A stretch of 64,000 nt of DNA from Cladocopium goreaui (GCA_947184155.2 CAMXCT020001407.1:1-64000), one strand, 5' to 3'. Positions 1 through 11,600 are shown, counted from the first letter of the stretch. Notes: generated from the sequence alone by a model not told the origin. A program made the numbers and translations.

Positions 1-40
1 GCCTGAACAGCTTGGAGGGGGCCCGTGTACCTGCCAATTT

Positions 41-304
41 TCAGAACCACGCCGCAAACCATTTTATCTTGGATGACAACTTTCCGAGTTGTGAACAGCT
101 GCACTGACCAGTTATTACCAGGAAGTACAGTATCGTATCACCTTCAATTGTGAGCAAACCGGAGAAGAGGTCTGCACCAGGCCAAACTAAAGCGAACTGC
201 ACCTTGCCGCCTCGGCCCACTATATAGCTGCCTGCGAGGCTCCAATCTCCCCAATCGCCATCGCTGTCATCATCCCTGCCGTCCTGGGCGCCAACCTCCC
301 GCAA
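41..304. other. GC-rich exon-like island, strand uncertain
   Basis: The minus strand is open for 87 codons (41-304). The plus strand also has an open frame across about 200-310 with higher G+C at third codon positions, preceded by a possible acceptor (TATATAG) and followed by a possible donor (CCC|GTGTGA). Because the nearest well-supported exons to the right (1.2-1.65 kb) are on the plus strand, a plus-strand exon is slightly favoured. No family is recognised. Confidence 0.3.
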
Positions 305-1200
305 GCGACCCGTGTGAGATCACTTCGTCTCAAAAGCTAGTGCTGCACATGTCCAAAACGGCACCAGAACAAAGTATTTGTTGGAGACCGGCCAGAGTCC
401 CCACGGCTCATTACACCCAATAACACTGATCTCTAAAGGCATGGGTTTGATCCTCATCCGCGAGAAGTAGTTGAAGATAGTGACATGCTAATATGCAATG
501 AAACCTTTGCATCCACATCATTTGTTGGCCCCTTTTTGTGCTGTAAGGATTTCCAAGAACACCGCGTTTGACATGCACAGAAGCCAACAGCACCGGTGTG
601 AAATGCATGCGTGATGCCCTTCGAGCTATTCAGCATCAACCCCTGACACTTGAATCAATGCGAACAATGCATGTTTTACTTCTGCTTTTGGTCCGAAATG
701 AAAATATCAATGTTTGCCTTTGCCCTGCACTTCTGCAAAGCTTCAAACGTATTTCATCACGTTTCAGCCTTGACATGGCATTTTCTCAAAGGGTTCGAGT
801 CTTGTGTCAATACAGGGGCAGGCAAAATTGTAAGAACTTAATCACCAACAGGATGCAAAAATCTAAGTGAGATATATGTATCATTCCCTCAACGGCTCCC
901 CCACCCCCCTCGCCGGAAACCGAAAGAAACACAACAAACAGAATTAGAAGAAAGCGGAGAAGAATGCGCGGGTGGGGCCTGGCATCTTTGCCAACTCTGA
1001 ATTTGTTTGTTCTTTTTGGATCTTTTTGGCTTTGTTTGGGATGCCATTTCAGAAGACAAACTCGAATGCAAGGTACGGGCAAAATCCTGGAGATGAAGAT
1101 GGAACCCATGCTGTAATTACAGGCGTTGAACCATTGTATGTGCGGTATGGTGTGTATGGGTGGCTAGTTCAGCGTGGATTGTGGCACCCTTGGGCTGCAG
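305..1200. other. Intronic or intergenic stretch with one possible plus exon
   Basis: Mostly non-coding in appearance. A plus-strand open frame (568-870) starts after a CACAG acceptor-like site and has a plausible protein-like first third, but no family match and no clear donor. Nothing else was found here. Confidence 0.3.
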
Positions 1201-1650
1201 CTCCGCTTCCACCCAGCCTCATTGTGCCGGCTTCTCTTCGACAGCTCCTGCGAGCACCACGGAAAGCTGAAGAAAGCGGCTGGACTTCATCCGGATGGGT
1301 GACATTGCAGCCAGCTTTTGTAAATTCGATTTCCCTGCTGATCCTAGGTGAGCTGCAGGATGTTGGACCACCAAGGAAATGCTAAAATGGGTGACTAAAA
1401 ACATCGACGAAATGGGCCTTGCCTCCGTCCAAGTCGAGGGCGCCCTGGGCTGGAGATGACCGGGAAGAAAATTCAGCCACAAGGGAACCCCTTCAGCAAA
1501 CTCCCGAAAAATTAGAAAAGATTAATTTCCCTCGGCCAAGCTGCTCCCGCTTCATGTCTTCTGCGCAGCGTTTGAGATGAAAAAGCTCACGACACAATGC
1601 AGCTGAATCAAGTGCTGTCCCTTCTACCTGCTGAGAAAAGATGGAAAAGC
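1201..1650 (+). CDS. Plus-strand gene fragment, three exons, unknown function
   Basis: Three exon candidates read in one continuous frame. Exon a (1201-1297) follows a CTGCAG acceptor and encodes residues starting LRFHPASLCRLLFDSS. Exon b (1359-1441) follows CTGCAG and contains KEMLKWVTKNIDEMGLASVQ. Exon c (1603-1650) follows ATGCAG, encodes LNQVLSLLPAEKRWKS and ends at a strong donor, AAAGC|GTAAGT. The a/b junction can slide by one base (GG on both sides). The b/c join needs a GC donor (GAGGGC|GCCCTG); otherwise exon b runs to a TGA at about 1460 and would be terminal. No family is recognised. This is the only well-supported plus-strand gene in the window, and it converges on the minus-strand genes that begin near 2.75 kb. 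Confidence 0.45.
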
Positions 1651-2753
1651 GTAAGTGCAGACAGGTGCTCACAAAAACTGCTGAAATTGGAGACCGATAT
1701 CGGACCACCAATGGTGGACACAACTCACCAACGAAAAGACACAGCCGACCCCAATGAGCCGTTGTTGGTGCAATCTGTGCCATGTTGGGGTTGAAGTGAA
1801 TTCCTTGCACGTTTTCCAAGAGCTACGAGCCCCCGTCACTAGCACCTTCCTGGCATGCAAAGGTGCTTTTTTGCAAAGTGCACTTTGGCCAAGTGCTTAG
1901 TCTACGAAAAGGGGTAAGCTTCCGTCCACCCCGAGATAAATGTCATTGCAGCCACCTGCTCTTGTCCAGGCTCGCCCTTTTGTCGCTCCATCAGCACGCC
2001 TTGGGTCAGCTGTCAACAGCAAAGAGATTCCCAGAAAACCATGAAAAACCTGGGTGAAATTTGGGGGGACCTGGCAAGACTGATGGGTTGTCGCAAAGAA
2101 CAGGTGCACGGACGTATGAATGTATCACAATCAGTCACCATCCGTCACAATCCATCATAATCTCTGAAATCCATCACGATGCGTCGTGATCCATGATTTT
2201 TCCTGCCTTTTGTGATTATTTGTGTAGGTTATGAGGTGGCTCGCCGAGATGCGTTCAGTTCTTCCAAGTGTGGCAGAACTGGCCACTTGGCAGACTTGAC
2301 CTGACTCGATCATTCAATCTGAAGCTGCGATGTTTTGCTGTTCTCTTTCATGTTCAAAGTGACGGCATTCAAAATCGCAGAACGTCCAAATCGCAGCAAA
2401 ATAAACAAAGCGGTCCTTCGCAGTAGCGTTGGTACCTGCCACACAGCGTCTGCGTGTCCACCTGCAGTTTGTGCAAGAAACATGACACAAATGACACAGA
2501 GCGCCATTAAAGTGGGATGTCAGCTGGATGATTTGCTTCTCTGGGAGCCGCAATTCCATACTTATCAATGAATATCATGCACCTGGCATTATGCGTCATG
2601 CACCTGTAAAACGTGAATCAAGTACCAAATCTGACAGTACAAAGATATCAAATATCATGCACCGCACATCATAACACATCATACGATGACATATCATCAC
2701 GATATCATGATGATATCATTGGATCATAGTCAAAGAAAGGCTGCACTCCGCAC
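1651..2753. other. Region between convergent genes, no firm gene
   Basis: Contains competing open frames on both strands near 1.5-1.86 kb, including a minus-strand stretch with LDSAALCRELFHLKRCAEDM that may be an exon or antisense noise. It is followed by short ATCA/TCATGC-type direct repeats around 2130-2210 and 2570-2720. No tRNA, rRNA or spliced-leader sequence was recognised. Confidence 0.3.
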
Positions 2754-2795
2754 CTTGCCCGCGTCGATGCCCTTCTCGGGCACTGCCATGTCCAC
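2754..2795 (-). CDS. Short internal exon of an unknown gene
   Basis: A 42-nt minus-strand exon encoding VDMAVPEKGIDAGK. It is bounded by a TGTAG acceptor and an excellent AAG|GTGCGG donor, is in phase 0 at both ends, and has very high G+C at third codon positions against an AT-rich background. Too short for a family assignment. It probably belongs with the other minus-strand exons between 2.7 and 7.7 kb. Confidence 0.45.
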
Positions 2796-3029
2796 CTACA
2801 CATGCACAGCATCTTCACAGAAAAATGGAAAGGGCAAAAACGCCACAAAATCTAAGATGATCAGAGATTGGTTTGCGGTGGCATGCTGAATAATAGGCAA
2901 ATAAGCCTCATGCAAATGATGAATACAATTGCTGTGGCAGGTTATGCAGCATAATGCAGGGATTCCAAAGAAATGATGAGGCAAGACTAAAACACATTGT
3001 CATGTACGATTTTGAAGGAGAACACCAGC

Positions 3030-3150
3030 TGCGACAACTGAAGCAGTTCCCATGCCCGAACATGTGATGCCAAAGTGCAAAAACTGCCTGAAGGGGCGGA
3101 AGGTGCTTGATCTTCTTCTTGCGGAGCCTGTGTCTGACTTGAGGACGGGG
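3030..3150 (-). other. Possible minus-strand exon
   Basis: The best frame includes HRLRKKKIKHLPPLQAVFAL, in a GC-richer patch. Splice borders are unclear and two other frames are also open, so this is only a candidate. Confidence 0.2.
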
Positions 3151-3239
3151 TGAAACGAAAGGTATAGAGGAAAGGTGAAAGAAGGTGGAGTGAAATCGAT
3201 GCATGTCCGCAAGGGGAAGTGCCATGGCGAGGTATAATC

Positions 3240-3425
3240 AGACGGACGCGGTGGGCATGAGAAACAGTGAGATGTGATGACGTATGATGAGACATGATGA
3301 GATGTCATGAGATGTGATGAGATGTGATGAGATCTGATGAGATGAGACGTGATCAAGAAATTGTGAGTCGTGGTGCAATGTGATGAGATAAAATGAGATG
3401 TGGTCGGGTATTATAAGACAGAAAT
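3240..3425. repeat. GATGAGATGT-type degenerate tandem repeat
   Basis: Imperfect repeats of GATGAGATGTGAT occupy the interval. The long minus-strand open frames here simply translate the repeat. Confidence 0.8.
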
Positions 3426-3880
3426 ACAACATGCAGCTATATTCTAAATAAATATATGCATGATTCTATATAAATATATATATATATGTAACATGTAAGT
3501 GTGTAAAGAGACTGAAGATATAGATAGGTCTGATGAGATGACGTTGAGATATTATCGGGGACCGGCTGTTTCACACTGTGGGGGAGCTGACCGGAGATTC
3601 CCTTTCAAGGGGTACCCCCGCAGAGCCAAGGTGTCTCTTTGACAAAGTTGTTTTGGTGGGTCTGAATTATAAAAATGGCTTTTCCTGAGCTGGTGGTGCC
3701 AAAAACATCAAGGAAAACAATAGGCAAATAATAGAAAGAAAATTACTTTACTTCGAGTGATCCCCACCATGACATTTCAAAACAGCTTGTTGACAGCACT
3801 TTTGTCTGAAGCTTTTGTCACGGGACTTTTGCCCAACTAACTATCCCAATCATTTGTTTCACCTGGCAGGTCATTGTACA
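3426..3880. other. AT-rich spacer, no gene seen
   Basis: Contains a short (TA)n run near 3473-3488 and no supported coding segment. Confidence 0.5.
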
Positions 3881-3884
3881 GATC

Positions 3885-4270
3885 TGCCATATAGAATGCC
3901 AGACGATATGCCAGATAGAATGCCAGATAGAATGTCAGAAAAGATGTCAGATAGAATGTCAGAAAGAATGCCAGAAGATATGCCAGAAGATATGCCAGAT
4001 AGAATGCCAGATAGAATGTCAGAAAAGATGTCAGATAGAATGTCAGAAGATATGTCAGATAGAATGCCAGAAGATATGCCAGATAGAATGCCAGAAGATA
4101 TGTCAGAATATATGCCAGAAGATATGCCAGATAGAATGCCAGATAGAATGCCAGAAGATTTGCCAGATAGATATGCCAGATAGAATGCCAGAAGATCTGC
4201 CATATAGAATGCCAGAAGATATGCCAGATAGAATGCCAGAAGATTTGCCAGATAGAATGCCAGAAGATAT
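3885..4270. repeat. 12-bp minisatellite (ATGCCAGATAGA variants)
   Basis: About 32 head-to-tail units of ATGCCAGATAGA, ATGCCAGAAGAT and ATGTCAGATAGA. The unit is a multiple of three, so all frames stay open; this explains the MPDRMPEDM-like translations, which are not evidence of a gene. Confidence 0.9.
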
Positions 4271-4271
4271 G

Positions 4272-4525
4272 TCAGGGAACAGTTGGCATGGATACTCGCG
4301 GTTGAGGTCCGGCAGGGAACACTGGGCGCGGATGGTCGTGGTTGAGGTCCGGCAGGGAACACTGGGCGCGGATGGTCGTGGTTGAGGTCCGGCAGGGAAC
4401 ACTGGGCGCGGATGGTCGTGGTTGAGGTCCGGCAGGGAACACTGGGCGTGGATGGTCGTGGTTGAGGTCCGGCAGGGAACACTGGGCGTGGGTGGTCGTG
4501 GTTGAGGTCCGGCAGAGAACACTGT
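4272..4525. repeat. 40-bp tandem repeat, six units
   Basis: Near-identical 40-bp units starting GTTGAGGTCCGG begin at 4301, 4341, 4381, 4421, 4461 and 4501, directly abutting the 12-bp minisatellite. The 40-bp unit is not a multiple of three, yet all minus frames are open, which produces long spurious open frames. Confidence 0.9.
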
Positions 4526-4534
4526 GGATCGCGG

Positions 4535-4675
4535 GTCGCAGTTGAGCAAGGACGACGAGGACGACGAGGACAAGGACGACAAGGATGACAAGGAGGACGA
4601 GGAGGAGGAGGAGAGGAGGACGAGGCAGGAGGAGGCGGAGGAGGAGGAGGAGCAGGAGGAGGAGGAGGAGGCAAC
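4535..4675. repeat. Purine-only GAC/GAG/GAGG tract
   Basis: About 140 bp of almost pure purine on the plus strand (GACGAGGACGAC then GAGGAGGAG). It is capable of triplex/H-DNA formation. The Asp/Glu-rich and Ser-rich translations are composition artefacts. Confidence 0.85.
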
Positions 4676-4679
4676 TGAC

Positions 4680-5515
4680 ATAAAATCTAACAACCCTCAC
4701 CTGGCAGGTGGGGAATAAAAACTATAAAGTTCAAGAATAACACTTTGTGGAAAGAAATCAAAACCCAATTGAAGTTTTACATAGAAAATTGATCCTGAAC
4801 AAATCTGTAAGGGGGCACCCCAGCAGAGTCAGAGATTCTATCTAATAAACTTGTTTTGGTCGATCTGAATTGTGAAAACTATATATATATATATATTTGA
4901 ATTGAAGTGGAAAAGTTGTTTTCAATTAGGATCGTTTAAGTTCAATACAACACGGTTTATTCACGTCCGCAAAACATCAAATATTTTTGATGTTCAATGA
5001 GGATCATTCAAGATCGATACAACCCTTTGGATCGACATCCGCAAAAAAAAACACAAAGTATATTTGATTTTCAATTAGGATCATTCAAAATCAATACATA
5101 ATCTTGGAGGGGGGTTCCCCCAGGTCACTGTGTTTAAAAATGTTGCTTTATTCAGGCCCCATCGATTGTTTAGGGGAGGGGGGGACAATAGCCAGGCGCC
5201 AACATTATCCATCTAGGGCTCTGCTGCACTGAGAAGCATTGAGAAGGACCAGAATCCGTTGAAATACAGGGTCTTGCGCACCTGCACAGCGTTCCAAATC
5301 GAGCACGTTTTTTGCCGCCAGCCTAGCCGGATGCAAGCATTCAAAACATGGAGGGCTGTTTGGGACACCAGGTCAACATGGAACTTGAGGCCGGGGGTGG
5401 ATGACGAAAGCTAGCGGGGTAGGAGAAAGAAGGAAGGTAAGAGGTGAGTTGCGGAGGGACTGTCATCATCGTGTCGCGGCATTGTTCGTCCCAACGAGGA
5501 TGCAACAATGATATA
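4680..5515. other. AT-rich stretch with repeated ATTAGGATCATTC motif
   Basis: Two or three loosely related copies of a segment with TTTCAATTAGGATC...TCAATACA lie at about 4920-5100. No supported exon is seen. Confidence 0.4.
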
Positions 5516-5517
5516 TG

Positions 5518-5663
5518 AATGATGTTGATGACGATGACGATGACGATGACGAGGACGATGATGATGATGATGATGATGATGACGAGGACGATGGCGAGGA
5601 CGATGACGATGATGATGACGATGATGGTGACGATGATGATGATGGTGGTGGTGGTGGCGATGA

Positions 5664-5697
<34 letters not shown>

Positions 5698-5713
5698 GGT
5701 GGTGGTGGGGGCC
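5518..5713. repeat. GAT/GAC/GGT trinucleotide microsatellite
   Basis: About 195 bp of GATGAC, GAT and finally GGT triplets. Poly-Asp and poly-Gly frames here are artefacts of the triplet repeat. Confidence 0.9.
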
Positions 5714-6261
5714 CTTTCACGTGAAAAATCACGTGATGTCCTTGAGCAGCCCCCCCCAATACTTGCTAAAGCAAGAAGACTCCAGCTAGCTGACGCTAGC
5801 TTTCGTGAAAACACGGAAAAACATGCAGAAACATGGGGCAACAGAATGGGGAAACGGCTGTCACAAGGCCTCCGCCTCTGCCGTCTCCGTTACATTCCCG
5901 CCTTTGTCTCCTTGGATCTCATCTCCGATGAGTCGAGAGGTTCATGGAAATCAGTGCAGTGCAACGCGCCGAATATTCCCTTCACACATCTTTGCAACCC
6001 TTCGATTCATTTCGATTCATTGTTTTTTATCCTTTTGAATCCTTTCATATCTTTGATCTTAAAACCGCCTTTTTCCAGTCACCCTTGCCGTAGCCACCCG
6101 GGGACCATGGCACAGTAATCACAGTGACCTTGGGGACCAACTCAGCTTGGCCCCAGCTCAGCTCTCAACTGTGACCAACTCGAGTTCCACAGGTTTAGTC
6201 ACTTTAGTCATCCGAATCCTCTCCTGCCACCCCGAATCGGCATTAATCATTAATCTGCCAC
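5714..6261. other. Possible plus-strand coding patch, not resolved
   Basis: A plus frame across about 5840-5965 reads plausibly (KRLSQGLRLCRLRYIPAFVS), but an overlapping minus frame is also open and no splice sites decide between them. The remainder up to 6261 looks non-coding. Confidence 0.25.
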
Positions 6262-6495
6262 ATGCCGAAACTGGCTGAATTGCAAATAGGGAGCCCCATC
6301 TTCAGAACAGAAGAAGTTGAAGCGTTGTTGAGGGTGTTTGGGCGTTCCGAGAAATGCAATCAGGACATATCACGTCTAGCAACATCTAGAAATCAAAAAC
6401 GGCATTTGTGGCAAGATGTTCAGACACGTGATGCTTGTTCTTCAGAGGCGATGGCAAAATGGCAAAACCGCCTGAGTCAAAAATACCTGGGGTGA
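6262..6495 (+). CDS. Small open reading frame, unknown
   Basis: A 77-codon ATG-to-stop frame in non-repetitive sequence with balanced composition (start MPKLAELQIGSPIFRTEEVE). No domain is recognised. It lies on the opposite strand from most genes of the window, so it may be chance. Confidence 0.3.
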   Translation: MPKLAELQIGSPIFRTEEVEALLRVFGRSEKCNQDISRLATSRNQKRHLWQDVQTRDACSSEAMAKWQNRLSQKYLG

Positions 6496-6538
6496 AAAAA
6501 GCTCAATCATAACTCCCAGCATCTCCCAGCTAGTCGTG

Positions 6539-7003
6539 CTAGTTATGCCAGCTCATCGGTTGAGGCTCTGTCGCAGGTCCGGCTGGCATGAACGCGGTGC
6601 TGATCTCCGTGATCTGATCACCAGGTCGAAAGGTTATTTCAACGAATTGGGTGATGAAGTCATGATGACAGCAATGATGTCCATGACCAGTTTCAACATG
6701 TTTCAATGTTGACTTTGCGGAACGCTCCGCAGCGCCTTGAGATCTGCATCTGGAGCATGTCAGTACACCAGATTCTCCTGAGTTTACCCAAATCTTATGA
6801 ACATCTCTGCCGTTCATGCTGTATCCACATTGGTTACAGTAAGTGACATGAATCAATACCAAGTGTGGAAACTGATTGGATCTAATGATTGCAAATTCAT
6901 CAGCCATAAATCCCACCCGGTGCGGAGCTGTAGTCGTCACTGAGCCCGCTGGCGGCATGAAGCTGCACGGATCGACCAAAGTCAACATGCATGGTGTTGT
7001 CAA
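6539..7003 (-). CDS. 154-codon ORF with a CxxC...CxxC pattern, unknown
   Basis: One of the longest open frames in non-repetitive sequence, from an ATG at 7003 to a stop at 6539. Roughly in the middle it carries CNQCG followed about 25 residues later by CSRCR, a spacing that could bind zinc as a ribbon. A His-rich segment (HGHHCCHHD) follows. No family is recognised. It could be an intronless gene, a large exon or chance. Confidence 0.35.
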   Translation of the reverse strand: MTTPCMLTLVDPCSFMPPAGSVTTTAPHRVGFMADEFAIIRSNQFPHLVLIHVTYCNQCGYSMNGRDVHKIWVNSGESGVLTCSRCRSQGAAERSAKSTLKHVETGHGHHCCHHDFITQFVEITFRPGDQITEISTAFMPAGPATEPQPMSWHN

Positions 7004-7134
7004 CGATGAAGGGATGAAAATGACTTGGGTTATGCGTTAGTAAAGCGTGTTTGAACATCGTCAAACTCATGAGATGGTTGACTCGGTTTGCTCGCGCTTA
7101 TCTCATTATCACATTATCACCGAACTTCTTTCAA

Positions 7135-7245
7135 TGAACTTCTTTCATTCGTTTTCATTCGTTTCAGTCATTTCATCTGTTTCATTCATTGCATTCATGT
7201 CAGTCGTTTCTTTCATTGCATTCATTCATTTCATTCGCCGGGCTT
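7135..7245. repeat. TTCATT-rich degenerate repeat
   Basis: Repeated TTTCATTCATT/TTCATTCGTTTC words; no coding content. Confidence 0.7.
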
Positions 7246-7502
7246 GGTTTCTGGCCCGCCGGCCGGCCGGCCGACCGGCTGGCTGCCACGCTGGCTGGCT
7301 GGCTGGCTGGCTGTCGCTTGGCTTCAGCTGGCGCCACGGTGGCTAGCTGGTTCTTGGTTTGTGGCGTCCGGCCAGCCGGCCAGCTGGGGCTTGGTTTGTG
7401 GCCGGCCGGCCGGCTTTGTTTGTGGCCGGCCGGCCGGCCAGCTGGTGCTTGGTTTTTGGCCCGCCGGCCGGCCGGCCGGCCGGCTGGCTGGCTGGGTGTG
7501 AA
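7246..7502. repeat. GGCC/GGCT tetranucleotide island
   Basis: About 255 bp of alternating CCGG, GGCC and GGCTGGCT words with longer ~60-bp sub-repeats (GGTTTGTGGCCGGCCGG). It is strongly GC-rich and self-complementary, surrounded by AT-rich DNA. All six frames are open with Pro/Ala/Gly/Trp/Arg translations, so the open frames carry no information. Confidence 0.85.
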
Positions 7503-7611
7503 ATAGCGGGCCGCACTAAGCTCGCAATCCAACATTATATATACACACACCTAAACCTGACCAAATTTCTGGGTCGTACTCTACGTTTAACCCATCCCCA
7601 CACGGATACAC

Positions 7612-7700
7612 CGGGAGTATCCGAGGAACGCCACAGCGGTGCTGATGGTGGCGCAGACGGCATGACGTTGTTCCAAGGGCGCCTTTTGTGCCACCGCCAC
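7612..7700 (-). CDS. Internal exon, unknown gene
   Basis: An 89-nt minus exon between a GACAGCAG acceptor and a CTCCCG|GTGTAT donor. It encodes 29 codons beginning VAVAQKAPLEQRHAVCATIS, with mostly G or C at third positions. It starts in phase 0 and ends in phase 2. It lies downstream (in transcription) of the stop of the 8.5-12.4 kb gene, so it belongs to a separate gene. No family is recognised. Confidence 0.5.
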
Positions 7701-7749
7701 CTGCTGTCTACCGGCGCCAGCTGGGTTACAGTAGTGTACCTATAGATCT

Positions 7750-8520
7750 CACTATGGTGTTATGGGGATATCAACCTGTGGTAGATCTATTATAACTATA
7801 ATAATCTATAAAATAAAATAATATATATATATATATATCACCTATAGATAAACCTATGGTAGACAGATAATAGTTCTTGAACATGCTTATGGTATACCGT
7901 ATACCTATTTTATGGACACCACCTTGTACCTCTCTCTCTCCTCTCTCTGGTTATGACATTTTTTTTCAGCTGCGCGAAGACATGCGATGCTGCTGTTTGA
8001 TTGAAAACAGTTATGTCTGTCATGTAGTACAAGTCTATGATCTTCTCAAAAATGACGACATAAATAAATGAATGAATAAAAACATATATCTGTATATATC
8101 ACAGACCACGGATCGAAGATATTTTGTCCTGCTGTAATATGGATTTCTGGAGAGAGATGGTCTGGTTCCATGGGCTGGTTCGATCTATGCCATGGTCCCA
8201 AGGTGACCAAACCATGGTGGTTCTACAACCTTCAGGTGAGGCTATACATACCAGGGGGTTCTCAATGTCCCCGGAGTATCCCGGAGTGGAGATTTAAAAC
8301 ATCCCCTTACATTTCCCAGCCGCCATGGCCCATCAAAGTAGAATATTATATATATATATATATATTAATATATCATGTATATATATAATTATTTATATAT
8401 ATATATAATTATATATATTGTAATTTTCGAAAGCAAACTCTAAAATGACCACGAAACCTTTGTTTATTGCGAGTTTCTTTTTTTCCCACTCAAACCCTCG
8501 TTGAAAGCTTGTAGTTCGGC
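7750..8520. other. AT-rich intergenic stretch
   Basis: Contains (TA)n runs at about 7820-7840 and 8340-8420 and no supported exon. It would hold the 3' flank of the 8.5-12.4 kb gene and the 5' region of the gene to its left. Confidence 0.5.
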
Positions 8521-8526
8521 TGCGAC

Positions 8527-8666
8527 TCAGATCACCTTGGAGTTGTTCGCGAAGATCAACCACATGGCCAAAGCAATGAAACCTGCACCCTGCACGATCT
8601 GCGCAATGTTGTGAGGATCTTCCAGATCAACCTGCAGCTTCATGGTCGAAAACAGCATGGTGCCCT
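8527..8666 (-). CDS. Terminal exon of the 8.5-12.4 kb gene
   Basis: A 140-nt exon following a GACCAG acceptor: two bases complete a split codon, then 45 codons and TGA. It is the clearest exon of this gene. Its end carries a 20-residue hydrophobic segment only six residues from the stop. Confidence 0.7.
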
Positions 8667-11600
8667 CTGGTCATCAGAAAAAGAATCCCCTTAGTTCGAA
8701 AACGTCCCAGTAAAAGCGTCATTTCTAGGGGATCTTCAATTGCCGTGTTTGATTACCAAAGGGTAAACCGAGCTAAACACCATAAACCAACAGAGGTTTT
8801 GTGCGTTTGTGCCATAGTCAAGACATTGTGTATATATATATATATAATAATGATGTATATGGGTTATTGTCATCCCACTATGAAATTGGAAATCCTGATA
8901 TTGGCCATCATACTTCCGATGGATAGTGGTATGACCATCCACCATCGACCATTCCAGAAATCCATGCACTTCATAACCTTATCTGCAAACCTAATTTTAG
9001 AAGTGATAATAATAATATTTATATATATATATACGTACATATATATATATATACACATATATATATATACATATATAATATTATATAATGTTATTAGTTT
9101 TGACAAGGGGGTCACCATCGTCAACTTGTGGGCATGAGTTTTTTTTTTTCCCGCAGCTCATGGACGATCCCAAAGTTTTTCCCTCGTTCCCAAGGACGCC
9201 TTACCCTCAGGGCAATCTTGGACTGTTTGCAAGCGCCGCAAATTGCCAAGGACATCCTCAGCCGAAAAAAATCTTGCTACCTTGGTTACCTTGACCCTGA
9301 GCCACAGAAATTCCCACAGAAATTGGGGTAAGATGTCAATCTTAATGGCTTGAAGTGGATATTTTGAAGAGCTAATTGTAGCTAATTGTGGCCTCCCACA
9401 ACCCATGTAGATATGGATCCACAGGATCAAGTGAAGTTTCACATCATGCTGAAGCTATCCGTTGACAGAATAGACCACAGTACATTCCCAGCTTCACAAT
9501 ACATTAAATATCACTTGATCACACTTACCTCTGCAAAGTGCAGTTGGTCTTCATCCATGATCATCCATGCCTACAGCAAATTTGACGATTTGCAAACCCC
9601 TTAACCATAGTATCACACGCTTGCACCTATGCGCCAACGATCATGTGTATTGATTCAATACCTGAGATGCAATAAACCAAGTGTCTTGGATGGTTGACAA
9701 TGCATCTGCAAGCTGGCCCTCAATGACGTTGTTGTTGCTGACCGCCATCACTGGAAAACTTCAAGCTGTGCGAGAATGTCGGAGGATTGGCACACACTCA
9801 AAGGGGGCGAGGTTTAGTGGTCGAGCCCAAAAAGCACTGCGGACATGACGTGGCACTCTGAAAAACCATGCCATACCACATCCACATACCAATTCTATCT
9901 CAGTGCAGGACTAACCTAGTCTGGGCCTTTCTTGGCAGCTCGAAGGTACAACATTCTGCCCAGAAACTTCGGGATGTTGCAGCTTTCGATTGGGGTCAAC
10001 GAGCATAAAGACATCTTCAACATCAGCCAAATGGATGTGGGTCCAAATTGGGTACTCCAATAATTAGTTGGTTTATATCAATCATCTAAAATCTGTGGTC
10101 TTATAGAAGGGCTTACCTTTTGCCCCATACCCAATATTACCCAAAGATAGCAGGCAAATACAGTTTCTGCCACCTTTCCATCAATTTCCATCAGTCAAGA
10201 CACCCAAGGCCCGGAGCACCCCGTGGCTCCCGTCAGCATCCAGGAAGGCATTGGGATGGCAGGAATGCGGCACTTTCGAGCAGGTCACAAACCTTAGATT
10301 CCGAAGGCCACCTCTCAGGGTGGAGGTATAATCTATTGGTCAAACAAGTCTGAGCTGTGCACTACATGAAAACTGGTTCCTGGTTTCAACCCATTCCGAA
10401 AGAATATGAGAGTCAATTTAGTCAATTTGGATATATATTTGGATAAATTACATATTCCTCTGGAAAAATATGGGATGTTTCATTCACAAAGAGCACTCGC
10501 GAACTTTCTGCTGGATCATCACAGCACACCCTGCAACCGAAGGAACAAAGCGACCATCTTTGGCTCTCGGCTGCACACCCGAGCATTGGAGGCTAGGATG
10601 GACTGCAAGGGGTTCCTGCGAGCAGGAATGCAGGTGCTACTGGTGCCCGTCAATAGCAGCAACAGCACATGGGGAACTGGGATGAGTATCTATATGGATC
10701 AAACATTTTCTGCAGGTGTAACATATAGTATTTTCTCCATCTTGTGGATTGAATGATTGAATCTCCATGTTGCCTTGACATCCCCATTTTTCCTGTCAAC
10801 AAATATGCAGCAATTGGTTCCGAAAGGCCAGCCAAAAATCCAAAAAAGGGCTGAGCCTGGTTTCACCGGTAAAGCGATTGCCCTTCAACTGCAACACCTG
10901 CGGTGCTACGGCGGTCCATGGTGGCATTTGAGTTGGAACCCCTAAAAAAACCTCGAGTTCCTTGGCTAAAAGCAATTCAAAATGTATCTGAATATATCTA
11001 TATAATTCTATATAAATATATCTGGAATCTTCCATGTTTGGCGGATACCAAACACAAGTCTTAATTTCTAATATTAAAATTTACAATCCGGGAATGGCTT
11101 CGATTCACTCAATATCCCCAACATTTACACAACCATGGCGGACATGCTGATTTGGGACCTGGATTAAACTCCCTCCCCAAGGTACTGTTGTAGGCGACAC
11201 CCCCAATATGTAGATGCTCATTGCAACATCATATTGACTGAAATCAAGTGTTTCCAATTTGATGGTTTATCAGGCTATCATGATTTTCCCGTATCAAATG
11301 GCTATGTGAGGGTATACCCAATTTTCAGACCATCCCACATATCGACTTCCATCCAAATTTTATGTGGATTATTCCCCAATTGACACACACGCAATATGAC
11401 ACACAATATGACACACCCCCAACATAGTTGACACCACAACCACTACCTAGATGTTGCCAGAATTATCCATTTGTTGGTAGTAATGGGTGATTGCACCCCT
11501 CAAAAACTGGATAATTATACCCCAGAAAATCTAACCACGAATCACTAATTCTGGCACCATCTAAGATCATCTAAGTGGGATGTGGGGGACTTTAGCGTAG

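Noticed and set aside
3871-4700. 267-codon minus open frame with poly-Pro and SGISSGIL repeats
   Set aside because: Spans three tandem repeats; open in all minus frames, so no coding evidence.
9128-9331. Plus-strand exon following a T9/CCCGCAG acceptor-like site
   Set aside because: Attractive alone, but the minus exon 9205-9256 has good acceptor and donor sites and fits the phase of its neighbours.
10867-10897. VLQLKGNRFTG read as a leucine-rich repeat
   Set aside because: Only one ten-residue match; neighbouring exons show no LRR periodicity.
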